The notes beneath the pieces are model-generated. The model was not told the DNA's origin, ran no database searches, and was given only the letters and a program-made list of their open reading frames with translations. Below are positions 44,021-53,347 of a stretch of 64,000 nt of DNA, piece after piece. Position 1 is the stretch's first letter. Each line of letters begins with the position of its first letter. The translations under genes and the position numbers were made by a program. Source of the DNA: Candidatus Enterococcus huntleyi (lineage in GTDB: Bacteria > Bacillota > Bacilli > Lactobacillales > Enterococcaceae); the NCBI RefSeq assembly GCF_009933175.1, contig NZ_MAEJ01000001.1, forward strand, positions 642,238-706,237, read 5' to 3'.

Positions 44021-44190
44021 TTTTCTTAAAAGGTTGTTAGTTGCGGTGTTTTCGGACATTTTAATAGAATCGAAAATAGAATGAATCTCTTATCAAGTGG
44101 CTTTTGCTTTAAATAATAGCCTTTTTGCCCCATATTTCACACATAATAATACGCAACAAACAACCATTATTAGAAAAGTGGGCATTTTTA
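44021..44190. repeat. 170-bp diverged repeat, copy B
   Basis: Exactly 300 bases after copy A, with shared blocks at the same offsets: the left 25 bases identical, the middle AGTGGCTTTTGCT, the right CAACAAACAACCATT. In between the two differ strongly. Ends form GGTTGTTAGTTGCG / CGCAACAAACAACC. It may be a MITE-like or structural RNA element. Confidence 0.65.
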
Positions 44191-44484
44191 TGTTTTTTTT
44201 AAGATTATGTTCTGTTTTAAATAACCGTTTAAGATTGAAATTAGGTGTGGTATTTGCTCAGCGAGTTTATAAAATTTTATGAATATATTTCCTTGCATAT
44301 AAGCTAATTTGTTTTTTGTAGTGCAATTTTTTTAATGTTTCTTATAAGATATTTTTTGCAGATGGCTATTTCATAATCTGTTTAACTCTGACTATAAAAG
44401 AGTAAGTCTACATGGGAGAATAGAATAAACAAAATAAAACTTTTTTAGAAAATTCGCTAAACTTTCAAAAAAATTTTAATCAAG
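44191..44484. other. AT-rich region before the YesM-like gene
   Basis: No gene, repeat or strong hairpin is visible. It leads into the kinase promoter. Confidence 0.35.
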
Positions 44485-44493
44485 TGGTATACT
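44485..44493 (+). promoter_or_regulatory. Extended -10 promoter of the YesM/YesN-like operon
   Basis: TGGTATACT, an extended -10 without a clear -35, 37 bases before the ATG at 44531. Confidence 0.55.
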
Positions 44494-44530
44494 GATAGAA
44501 AATTTGATAAAGATAGGAATAGAATGAACT

Positions 44531-46306
44531 ATGCGACAAATAGGAAGAAAACTATACAAAAAATTGTCTTATTCTGGGAAATTCAAGCTGATATTTTATA
44601 GTGTTTTCATTGCTATAGCGCTGGCATTTATCGTTTTAGGTTTGATGGCTAGTCAGATGTTGTCTGATGAAGTTTACGAAAGAAATCAAGAGAAGTTATC
44701 AGTATTGACCTACAATGTGCAGGCACAAATGGAACAAATTCAAACATTGACGACCGAGCTAAATCAAAATGAGACATTCCAATTAAATCTAGAAAAGAAA
44801 AATAATGAAGAGTTATCTGGTGGGGAGCTTCATGGGTTGAGGAATGCACTACAAGTGGAACTTAATTGGCTTCTTGTAAATAAACAAAATATCAAGCGAG
44901 TATTGATTTTTGATGATTCATTGGCGAATGTATCGGGTAATATTATCAGTGGAGAATCAACATTTCAGGATTTTTCAATCTACAATACAATTAAAGCGCT
45001 ACCGGCCGATGATACAATTGGTGAATGGTTCTTGGATGAAAATGTTCAAGAAGCAATTTATGTCCGAAACTTATTTAGTACGAGACACTCAGTAAATGAG
45101 CGGATAGGGGTTATGGTTGCGTATTTAAATCTGAACTTTGTAGATGATTTGCTGGCAGATGCTTCGCTCTTTTCTAGTGACGACTACTTGACCTTGGCTT
45201 ATCAAGAACAAATTTCTTCTACAAATTATGAGCTATTTAAAAAGCATAAGAAGGACCGACAGTTGATTGATCCTAAAATGAAAGGGTTACGAAATTCAGT
45301 TGAAAGTTTGGGTGGTGAGAAGTACTTCGTCCAAAAGAAGATGTTTCAAGTTGGCAGTAATCAGTTTACTGTTGGCTATTATATGGAAAATCGACAACTA
45401 TTAGCTCAGGTATTCCAAATCATCACTGTATATTTTATTATTATGGCAATTATTTTATTACTGGGATTTAAGATTGTTGAAGGATTAATTGCACGATTAG
45501 TTTCGCCTATCAATAAACTGGCGTCTACTATGCAGAAATTTGAAGGTGAGGAAAGTTTTAAATCTTTGAGCGAAGATTTGGATATGGATTTACGGGATGA
45601 AGTAGGTGTGTTAAATCATAGCTTTAAGAAAATGATTGATGAAATTCAAGAGCTAGTCATTAAAGAGTACCATTCTGAATTATTGACAAAAGAGATGGAA
45701 TATCGATTTTTGCAGGCTCAGCTAGACCCACATTTTTTATATAATACTTTAAATTCGATTAATTGGTTGGCAATTGATCATGAAGAAGATGAGATATCAG
45801 AAATGGTTAGCTCGCTAGCTGTGCTTTTGCAGTCGAAATTCGATCAAAAAAAACAATACCATTCGATCCAAGAAGAGCTGGACATTGTCCAAGCGTATCT
45901 CAACATTCAGTTTATTCGTTTTAAAGAGAGGCTCCGATTTTCTCAAGAGGTTGATAGACAGTTGCTTTCTAGTCAAGTACCAAAATTGATTCTTCAACCA
46001 CTGATAGAAAACGCCATAAAATATGGACTAGAGCAGCAAGATGAACCAGTTAATATTCACCTAGTCATTAAAAATGAACAGTCGGGTATCCGAATAGATG
46101 TGTCCGATAACGGTGCAGGATTTGAGAATAGTTTGAAAAATAAAAAGAAATCGACAGGTGTAGGGTTAGAAAATATTAGAGAGCGGATCACAATAATTTA
46201 TGGGGAATTAGCGACGCTAGAGATTGACTCACAACCTTATATTCTGACGCGGGTATCGATCTATTTACCTAACACAGAAATTTCAGAGGGAAAGAAGGAA
46301 AATTGA
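44531..46306 (+). CDS. YesM-like sensor histidine kinase
   Basis: A 591-residue membrane kinase of the LytS/YesM (His_kinase) class. Membrane helices at about 20-40 and 295-318 flank an extracellular sensor. HAMP follows (SPINKLASTMQKFEG), then the phospho-acceptor segment FLQAQLDPHFLYNTLNSINWLA (about 395-415), and an ATPase domain with LIENAIKYGLEQ and DNGAGF / GVGLENIRER. Coupled to the regulator gene by a four-base overlap. The adjoining sugar ABC genes suggest it senses the oligosaccharide they import. Confidence 0.92.
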   Translation: MRQIGRKLYKKLSYSGKFKLIFYSVFIAIALAFIVLGLMASQMLSDEVYERNQEKLSVLTYNVQAQMEQIQTLTTELNQNETFQLNLEKKNNEELSGGELHGLRNALQVELNWLLVNKQNIKRVLIFDDSLANVSGNIISGESTFQDFSIYNTIKALPADDTIGEWFLDENVQEAIYVRNLFSTRHSVNERIGVMVAYLNLNFVDDLLADASLFSSDDYLTLAYQEQISSTNYELFKKHKKDRQLIDPKMKGLRNSVESLGGEKYFVQKKMFQVGSNQFTVGYYMENRQLLAQVFQIITVYFIIMAIILLLGFKIVEGLIARLVSPINKLASTMQKFEGEESFKSLSEDLDMDLRDEVGVLNHSFKKMIDEIQELVIKEYHSELLTKEMEYRFLQAQLDPHFLYNTLNSINWLAIDHEEDEISEMVSSLAVLLQSKFDQKKQYHSIQEELDIVQAYLNIQFIRFKERLRFSQEVDRQLLSSQVPKLILQPLIENAIKYGLEQQDEPVNIHLVIKNEQSGIRIDVSDNGAGFENSLKNKKKSTGVGLENIRERITIIYGELATLEIDSQPYILTRVSIYLPNTEISEGKKEN

Positions 46307-47739
46307 TGTATACATTTAAGGCAGTCGTTGTAGATGATGAGCGAATTAGTGCGGATGGAATTACGAAAGCACTGACTAATACAGAACTTCCGATAGAAAT
46401 TACAGAAACTTTTTATTCAAGCGAGAAAGCCTTGGATTTCCTCAAAATAAATAAAATCGATATCTTGATTACGGATTTAAAAATGCCAAAATTGAGCGGA
46501 CTAGAGTTAATTCAGGCAGCATTGAAAATAAACCAAAATCTTCAGATGATCGTTTTAACTGGATTTGGCAGTTTAGATTATGCAACAGAGGCGATGAAGT
46601 ATGGTGTTCGCTATTTTTTACAAAAACCTGTCACAAAAAGTAAGCTGATTGAAAGTTTGGATAGTGCGATAAATGATTCTAGAAAATCAAAAAATAGTTC
46701 ATTTTTAATCAAGCGTCAAATCGTCGAAAAAATGCTGAGAGATGGGCAAATCGAAGAACAGTTTACGGGAGATTTTTCTTATTTGATGTACACCGCCGAA
46801 ACACACGCCAAAGTAGGTCCATTAGTTGAACAACAATTAATGTCAGAGGGTGTTCGTTACATCGTGGGTGGTGTACATGAAATCGTCATATACTTCTTTT
46901 TTACAAAAAATCAGGTGAGGCAGACAATAAAGAAGATTGATTTTTCAAGCATCTCGCAATCTTTTGGTCTTTTTTTAGCGGAGAACCAGAGCTTACAGGG
47001 AATGAAGGAAACCTTTGAAAAAGGCATAAAATTTCGAAACTTATCTTTTTACTTTGATCAGCCGATTGTCCTTGAGATTAATGAAATTCGAGAGAAACAT
47101 GAGCATCTAAAATCAGAGTTTGTCCGTAAGTTCGAGCAACTAACAAAAGAGTTGAATGAAAACAATTTTTCAACGAGCTATTCACTTTTAGATGAACTTT
47201 TTCAATTGGCTGAAAGGGCTTATATTTTACCAGATACATTGAAACTTTCATTGAGTACTCTATTTGAAAGACTAGAAATTAAATTTGGTACAAGCTCTGA
47301 AGAGATTTTGAAAAATAAACATGCGATTGAGAGCTCTGAACAAGCCAGTGCTTTAAAACAAATAATTAAGCGGAGCATTGATGATTTAGCGCTATCAGAA
47401 GGAGGGTGGTTATCTAAAGATAATCGCATTTCTGATAATATTAATCTTATTATTGAAAAATATTATGCTGAACACGAACTCACCTTAAAATGGATTTCTC
47501 AGAATTTTTTATATCTGAATGCCGAGTATCTAGGTAAGGTGTACTTGAAGGAAAGTGGGCAGAAATTCTCTAATAAATTACAACAAGTACGGATGGATTA
47601 TGCGAAGCAATTTTTATTAGAGGGAAGAAGAGTTTATGAAGTAGCTGAGAAGGTTGGCTTGGGCGAGAATCCTGATTATTTTAGTAGAGTGTTCAAGAAT
47701 TATTTTGGGATGAGTCCCAAAGATGTTAAGAATAGCTAG
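46306..47739 (+). CDS. YesN-like AraC-type response regulator
   Basis: A 477-residue response regulator. The receiver domain (about 1-120) has VVDDE, phospho-acceptor Asp in ILITDLKMPKLSG (about 55) and Lys in FLQKPVTKSK (about 105). A central linker follows, then an AraC/XylS double helix-turn-helix (about 375-477: ISQNFLYLNAEYLGKVYLKE, VAEKVGLGENPDYFSRVFKNYFGMSPKD). ATG 46306 overlaps the kinase stop (TGATG). Likely activator of the ABC and hydrolase genes downstream. Confidence 0.92.
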   Translation: MYTFKAVVVDDERISADGITKALTNTELPIEITETFYSSEKALDFLKINKIDILITDLKMPKLSGLELIQAALKINQNLQMIVLTGFGSLDYATEAMKYGVRYFLQKPVTKSKLIESLDSAINDSRKSKNSSFLIKRQIVEKMLRDGQIEEQFTGDFSYLMYTAETHAKVGPLVEQQLMSEGVRYIVGGVHEIVIYFFFTKNQVRQTIKKIDFSSISQSFGLFLAENQSLQGMKETFEKGIKFRNLSFYFDQPIVLEINEIREKHEHLKSEFVRKFEQLTKELNENNFSTSYSLLDELFQLAERAYILPDTLKLSLSTLFERLEIKFGTSSEEILKNKHAIESSEQASALKQIIKRSIDDLALSEGGWLSKDNRISDNINLIIEKYYAEHELTLKWISQNFLYLNAEYLGKVYLKESGQKFSNKLQQVRMDYAKQFLLEGRRVYEVAEKVGLGENPDYFSRVFKNYFGMSPKDVKNS

Positions 47740-47948
47740 TATCAGTGATCAGAAAAAAGAGATTCTAAGGTAGATTTTGTGTATGAAGCGAATCGTTCAC
47801 AGCAAGACGTATCACCCAATTGCACAAAAGAAATAGTTCAGCTAGACTAGCTGAATTAAATTCTTCAAACAGTAAGATATCTGTTTTTTACGGATTTTTA
47901 TCTGCTTAGTCTATAATTGTCGGAATGATAATTATAGTACCATTGATT

Positions 47949-47962
47949 TGTAAGCGATAACA
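47949..47962. promoter_or_regulatory. Catabolite-responsive element (cre)
   Basis: TGTAAGCGATAACA is a perfect match to TGWAANCGNTNWCA. It lies 19 bases before the sugar-binding gene, downstream of TATAAT (47912-47917), so CcpA would block transcription in the presence of glucose. Confidence 0.8.
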
Positions 47963-47980
47963 TATAAAGGAGAGATAAGA

Positions 47981-49296
47981 ATGAAACGAAGTAAATTGAA
48001 GAAATGGCTAGCGTTGGGGACTGTATGTGCTGTATCAGGAATTATTTTAACTGCTTGTGGAAATGGCAAGAAAGCGGAGAATAGTTCAGAAGATAAAACA
48101 GAAATTCGATTTTCTTGGTGGGGTGGTGATACCCGTCATGAGGCAACTTTAAGCGCAATAAAATTATTTGAAAAAGAAAATCCTAAAATTAAAGTAAAAG
48201 CTGAATATAGTGGATATGATGGGATTGTAGAAAAGACAACGACCCAAATTGCAGGTGGAACTGCTGCTGATCTGATGCAAGTAAATTATGATTGGTTAGT
48301 AAATTATTCACCAACGGGAGAAGGTTTTTACGATTTAAGTAAATTATCGGATTTAGATTTGAGCGGCTACACCAAGGAAATATTAGAAGTAGGACAAATG
48401 AAGGGCATTCAAAATGCAGTACCTGTTTCGACGAATGCCTATACCTTGATGATTAACAAAACCCAGTATGATAAAAAGGAATTGAGATGCCTAAGACTTG
48501 GGATGATTTAATTTCTAGCGGTGGAAAATTCGATGAAGGACAATACCCGATTTATGCCTCACCATACACAGGAATGATTTTGGCGACGCAATATATCCAA
48601 CAAAAAACAGGTAAACCATTTATTACAAAAGATGGTGATCTAGGGTTTACGGAAGCCCAATTAAAAGAAGCATTAGACTTTTATGCAGAATTAGTTGATA
48701 AAAAAGTCATTCCACCGGTTGAAGAATCTGTCGGAGAACTTTCTGGAGCATCCTCTCTAAGCGAATCGCCAGCCTTTTTAGATGGAAAATATGCCGGTGT
48801 ACATGAATGGTCTTCTCAGGTCCAAGTCTATGAAAATGCACTGAAGAATGCGGACAATCAAGAATTAGCTTTTCTCGGCTTACCTACACAAGAAGGAATG
48901 AAAGATTCAGGTGTTTCAACTAAACCGTCGTTGTTATTTGCAATTTCGAAAACGACCAAACATCCTGAGGAAACAAGTAAACTTCTCAACTTTTTATTAA
49001 ATGATGAAGAAGCAGTCAAAGAACTTGGACTTGAACGTGGCGTACCTGCCAATACAAAAGCCAGTAAAGTATTAGATGATGCTGGAATCATCGATGGATT
49101 GGCGAAAACGGCTAATAATTATGTAGCTGAAAATATGTCTGAACTACCACTTAGTCCATACTTTGAAGCATCTAAAGTAACTGAAGCTTGGGCTGATTTG
49201 ATGGATAGCTATGCCTATGGAGAAATTAGTTCAAAAGAGGCTGCCAATCAAATGTATGAAGGAATTACTCAAGCTCTTCTAGAAACAAAAAAATAA
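47981..49296 (+). pseudogene. Sugar ABC transporter substrate-binding lipoprotein, frameshifted
   Basis: Extracellular solute-binding protein (family 1 type) of about 438 residues if repaired. A signal peptide ends in the lipobox ILTACG; KTEIRFSWWGGDTRHEATLSAI follows. The frame breaks at 48473-48477: GAT AAA AAG GAA continues into 13 off-frame residues and stops at 48511, while the -1 frame continues KKGIEMPKTWDDLISS to 49296. One missing A in the five-A run explains it. The second half is intact and family-like. It may be a sequencing error, a real mutation, or a -1 slip on AAAAAG. Its two permeases look intact, which argues the protein is needed. Confidence 0.8.
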
Positions 49297-49316
49297 AGTT
49301 GAAGTGAGTGGTTACA

Positions 49317-50195
49317 ATGAGGAAGGATAAGATGGGGCTATTATTTATAGCCCCTTGGCTATTGGGACTGTGCATATTCAAACTATACCCATTTATAGCT
49401 TCATTTATATTAAGTTTTACTAAGTACGATATTATTGGCACACCTGAATTTATCGGGTTGCAAAACTATATCAAACTATTTACACAAGATAAAGTGTTTT
49501 TGAAATCATTATTTGTGACTCTACGCTATGTAGTAATCAGTGTGCCCATTAATTTGGTCGTGGCATTGTTAGTAGCGATGGTTATGAATTCGAAGATGAA
49601 GGGAATCAGTATTTTTCGAACGGTCTACTATATCCCCTCCATTTTAGGCGGTAATATTGCAATTATGGTCTTGTGGAAATTTTTATTCTCAAATACTGGT
49701 TTGGTGAATCAGATTGTTTCAAGTCTGGGCGGTAGCCCTATTTCGTGGTTCTCTTCTGAGTATGGGACATTGTTCGTGATCGCTATTTTGCATGTTTGGC
49801 AATTTGGGTCAGCAATGTTAATCTTCTTAGCTGCATTGAAAGAGGTACCACAAGAGCTGTACGAAGCTGCCGAGATGGATGGGGCATCAAAATTCAAACG
49901 ATTCTTGAATATTACGATTCCTTCTATCTCACCAATTATCTTCTTCAATTTGGTTATGGGTCTGATTGGCTCGCTTCAAGAGTTCAATGCTCCGTATATG
50001 CTGACAAAAGGTGGTCCGTTAAAAACAACCTACTTTATCGGCTTATATATTTATGACAATGCCTATCGATTATTCAATATGGGCTACGCCAGTGCATTAT
50101 CGTGGGTGTTATTTATGATTATTTTGATATTAACTGCCCTTGTATTTAAATCATCTAGCTACTGGGTATTCTATTCTGATGAAGGAGGGAAATAA
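49317..50195 (+). CDS. Sugar ABC transporter permease (MalF/UgpA type)
   Basis: A 292-residue permease with six helices, starting KMGLLFIAPWLLGLCIFKLYP. The ATPase-contact EAA loop is ELYEAAEMDGASKFKRFLNI (about 180-200), followed by ITIPSISPIIFF. ATG 49317 fits GAAGTGAG upstream better than GTG 49308. No ATPase gene is present in the cluster, so a shared MsmK-like ATPase elsewhere is inferred. Confidence 0.9.
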   Translation: MRKDKMGLLFIAPWLLGLCIFKLYPFIASFILSFTKYDIIGTPEFIGLQNYIKLFTQDKVFLKSLFVTLRYVVISVPINLVVALLVAMVMNSKMKGISIFRTVYYIPSILGGNIAIMVLWKFLFSNTGLVNQIVSSLGGSPISWFSSEYGTLFVIAILHVWQFGSAMLIFLAALKEVPQELYEAAEMDGASKFKRFLNITIPSISPIIFFNLVMGLIGSLQEFNAPYMLTKGGPLKTTYFIGLYIYDNAYRLFNMGYASALSWVLFMIILILTALVFKSSSYWVFYSDEGGK

Positions 50196-50197
50196 TA

Positions 50198-51055
50198 ATG
50201 ATGGCAAAACAGAGTAAAGGGAAGAATCTTGCTTGGTTGCGCTACGTTCTGTTGATCGTGGTAGCCTTCTTCATGTTATATCCGGTGCTATGGTTGATTG
50301 GTTCTTCTTTTAAACCAAATAACTCGGAAATTTTCACATCTATTTCTTTTATTCCGACTAAGTTTGATTTTACACCCTACATTCAAGGCTGGAAAACGAA
50401 TACCGAGTTTACTTTTTTGACCTACTTTATAAATACTTTCAAAATTGTTGTTCCTAGAATCTTGTTTGTGGTTATTTCTAGCGCGGTAACCGCGTATGGT
50501 TTTTCAAGATTCAATTTTCCAGGTAAAAAGATTTTCTTTGCAATTTTGATTTCGACCTTATTTTTACCAGGCGTTGTTACACAAGTACCGATGTATTTAC
50601 TATGGAGTAAATTAGGCTTCTTGGATACCTATGTTCCTTTAGTTTCTTCAAGCTTGTTTGCTCAAAATACGTTTTATGTCTTTATGCTAATTCAATTTAT
50701 GAGAGGAATTCCTCGAGATTTAGATGAAGTAGCTGTAATCGATGGCTGCGGCCCGTTTAAACGTTTTTACTATATTATTTTACCATTACTTCGGCCTTCG
50801 TTGATTGCTGTAGCATTATTCGAATTTATGGGAGCGATTGGTGATTTTATGGGGCCGTTAATTTATATTTCAAGTGTCGACAAATATCCTGTTTCATTAG
50901 CTTTAAAAATGGCTGTGGATACAACTTCAAGCAGTGCAAATTGGAACCAAATTTTGGCGATGTCGATTATTAGTTTGATTCCATCGTTGATTATCTTTTT
51001 CACAGCGCAGAAATATTTTGTTGAAGGGATTTCGACTTCTGGTATGAAAGGATAG
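50198..51055 (+). CDS. Sugar ABC transporter permease (MalG/UgpE type)
   Basis: Second permease, 285 residues with six helices (LRYVLLIVVAFFMLYPVLWLI at the N-terminus). EAA loop DLDEVAVIDGCGPFKRFYYI (about 172-191). GGAGGG lies before the ATG, two bases after the first permease gene. Together they form the translocation path for the sugar bound by the upstream lipoprotein. Confidence 0.9.
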   Translation: MMAKQSKGKNLAWLRYVLLIVVAFFMLYPVLWLIGSSFKPNNSEIFTSISFIPTKFDFTPYIQGWKTNTEFTFLTYFINTFKIVVPRILFVVISSAVTAYGFSRFNFPGKKIFFAILISTLFLPGVVTQVPMYLLWSKLGFLDTYVPLVSSSLFAQNTFYVFMLIQFMRGIPRDLDEVAVIDGCGPFKRFYYIILPLLRPSLIAVALFEFMGAIGDFMGPLIYISSVDKYPVSLALKMAVDTTSSSANWNQILAMSIISLIPSLIIFFTAQKYFVEGISTSGMKG

Positions 51056-51058
51056 CAA

Positions 51059-51706
51059 ATGAAAATTATTAATCTTTTTTTCTATTACCTATATTTAATT
51101 ATTCCCTTTACCCTAACTAGTTTACCGATTTTATTTTTTCTAAGTGGTTATAAATTTGTGATTGAAAATAATTTGTTGTTTTTGGCTGCAATCTGCCTGA
51201 TACTTCCAAATTTATGTATTACAGCGCAAATCGTCTATGATAAAAATTGTCCACAAGAGAATATCTTTGGTGATTTTTTCACAGGGTATCTAAAAAAATA
51301 TTGGCGATTCTTTCGTTTTAGTACCCCTTTTCTTTTGTTTTTTTGGTATCTGATGATGAGCGTCATGATTGGATTTAAGTTATACGGAATCACACTATGG
51401 ACAATGGGTACATTGCCAATTCTGCTGCTCTTTAGTAGCTGGTGGGTTATGCTGATTCTGTTTTGGATAAATTTTGGAGAGAACTTAGGTGAACTAGCAG
51501 TGATTAAACTTGGCTCGCAACTGTTCTTTTCAAAAGGAAAAAATGTAAGCAAGTTACTTGTTTTCTTGCTTGCATTGCTTCTGATATTGCCATTATTTGG
51601 TTTTGTAAGCCAGGTAGTATTGTTGCCGATTAGTGTAGGGCTATTAGCTAAGCTACTTCCTCAAAATAAATTATCTATAAATGAAAGTGAGGCAATAAAT
51701 TTATGA
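51059..51706 (+). CDS. YesL-like DUF624 membrane protein
   Basis: A 215-residue protein with about five helices (IINLFFYYLYLIIPFTLTSL, LLFLAAICLILPNLCITAQ, FSTPFLLFFWYLMMSVMIGF). DUF624/YesL proteins commonly accompany YesMN systems and sugar ABC importers; their role is unknown. It starts three bases after the permease stop and overlaps the next gene by four bases. Confidence 0.8.
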   Translation: MKIINLFFYYLYLIIPFTLTSLPILFFLSGYKFVIENNLLFLAAICLILPNLCITAQIVYDKNCPQENIFGDFFTGYLKKYWRFFRFSTPFLLFFWYLMMSVMIGFKLYGITLWTMGTLPILLLFSSWWVMLILFWINFGENLGELAVIKLGSQLFFSKGKNVSKLLVFLLALLLILPLFGFVSQVVLLPISVGLLAKLLPQNKLSINESEAINL

Positions 51707-53307
51707 TAGCCATTCCCCAGTACGTTCGAGTACAAAAAGAAGATAACACGTGGCTGATGTTAAAAAAAGTAAAAAATAGCGAGACCTTCTCAAATGATGA
51801 AGGTCTCGAAGTTCTGTTTTCAAAAAATAACGGCTGGCAAGTTTCTTTGAAATCCAGCAAGGAAAAGCTAAAGAGAGTTCAATTAACCTGGACGTATGAT
51901 TTTCCACCGGCTGTCCAGTTGTTGGCGGATGCTTTTGAGAGAGGCTATGGGGATCTAGCTTTTCAAACGATGGCTACTGATCAAAGCCTTTTTTGGTATT
52001 TTATTGGCAAGTCGATTCTTACTAATGAAATGTTTGGCTGGGGTGTCAAAACCAATGCGAATGCTTTGTGCCAATGGCAAGTCACCCCAGAGTCTGTCGA
52101 TTTATGGTTAGATGTTAGAAATGGGACACAGGCGATTGATTTAAAAGAAAGAACGTTAGCTTGTGCAACGATTGTTTATAAAAAGATACAAACGCGTGAT
52201 TCATTCTCTTTTGTTGCTGATTTTTGTCAATCATTAGTGGCTAGTAAGCCTTTAAAAACTCGACCAGTCTATGGTGGAAATGATTGGTACTATGCATATG
52301 GAAAAAACTCAACACAGTTAATTTTAGAAATGGCTGATGCATTAAGTCATTATTCTGCAGGTTTAAAAAACCGGCCGTATATGGTCGTTGATGATGGCTG
52401 GCAAGTAGCGCATAGTAATGACTATAATGGGGGACCGTGGAATCAGTCCAATCAGAACTTCTCTTCTATGACAGAGCTTGCCAATAAGATTAAAGAAAAA
52501 TCTGTTTTGCCAGGGCTATGGTTCCGACCATTATTACAACAGAAAGATCCAAAAATCCATGAGGAAATGATTCTGAAGAACGATCAAGAGAATGTGATTC
52601 TAGATCCAAGTCATCCGGCAGTTTTGGATTGGATTCAACAAGATATTCAACGGTTTATTGGCTGGGGATATGAAATAATCAAACATGACTTTTCGACTAT
52701 CGATATTTTTGGTCAATGGGGATTTGAAATGGGTAAGGAATATTTCAATCACGAAGTTAGTTTTTATGACCAGACCAAGACAACAGCAGAAATTATCAAT
52801 CAATTTTACAAAGCAATACGCGAGGCGGCTGGTGAGAAATTACTGATTGGCTGTAATACAATTGGACATCTCTCGGTAGGGAATTTTGATATTCAACGAA
52901 CTGGCGATGACACAAGCGGTCGCGAATTTTCTAGAACTCGAAAAATGGGAGTAAATACACTGGCTTTTCGGATGCCACAGCATAGACATTTTTACATGTG
53001 TGATGCTGACTGCGTAGGAATAACAGAAGATATTCCATGGGCAGAGAATCGTGAATGGTTTCGTTTGTTGGCGCATAGTGGAACCCCACTCTTTATTTCC
53101 TTTTCTCCAGAGATAATAACAGAGGAAATGGAAAAAGAGATTATTGCCGGCTTTAAGATAGCTGCAACGAATGAGCAAATAGCGATTCCTATTGATTGGG
53201 AAGAGCATGTATATCCGCAAAAATGGTCATCAAGTCAAGGTGATGAAAACTATTCATGGTACGCACAGCCTCGGAATTTTGAATTAGAGGAACTGGGCAA
53301 AGAATAA
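51703..53307 (+). CDS. GH36-like alpha-galactosidase-type hydrolase
   Basis: A 534-residue cytosolic enzyme resembling the clan-D (GH36/GH27) hydrolases: NDWYYAYGKN (about residue 192), VVDDGWQ (about 228), the probable nucleophile Asp in YEIIKHDFS (about 328), IGCNT (about 385), the probable acid/base Asp in RTGDDTSG, and a late GTPLFISFSPE. It lacks the long N-terminal sandwich of full-length GH36 enzymes but has a short one (1-130). Alpha-galactoside specificity is likely, not certain. No signal peptide: acts on imported oligosaccharide. Confidence 0.75.
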   Translation: MIAIPQYVRVQKEDNTWLMLKKVKNSETFSNDEGLEVLFSKNNGWQVSLKSSKEKLKRVQLTWTYDFPPAVQLLADAFERGYGDLAFQTMATDQSLFWYFIGKSILTNEMFGWGVKTNANALCQWQVTPESVDLWLDVRNGTQAIDLKERTLACATIVYKKIQTRDSFSFVADFCQSLVASKPLKTRPVYGGNDWYYAYGKNSTQLILEMADALSHYSAGLKNRPYMVVDDGWQVAHSNDYNGGPWNQSNQNFSSMTELANKIKEKSVLPGLWFRPLLQQKDPKIHEEMILKNDQENVILDPSHPAVLDWIQQDIQRFIGWGYEIIKHDFSTIDIFGQWGFEMGKEYFNHEVSFYDQTKTTAEIINQFYKAIREAAGEKLLIGCNTIGHLSVGNFDIQRTGDDTSGREFSRTRKMGVNTLAFRMPQHRHFYMCDADCVGITEDIPWAENREWFRLLAHSGTPLFISFSPEIITEEMEKEIIAGFKIAATNEQIAIPIDWEEHVYPQKWSSSQGDENYSWYAQPRNFELEELGKE

Positions 53308-53347
53308 AAAAACAACAATAAAATGATTGTAGAAGGAAGTTGATAGA

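Noticed and set aside
44097-44282. Plus-strand 61-codon frame over repeat copy B
   Set aside because: No Shine-Dalgarno sequence, not present in copy A, and the frame covers the structural repeat.
52840-53220. Minus-strand 126-codon frame opposite the GH36-like gene
   Set aside because: Antisense shadow of a convincing enzyme frame, without a ribosome site.
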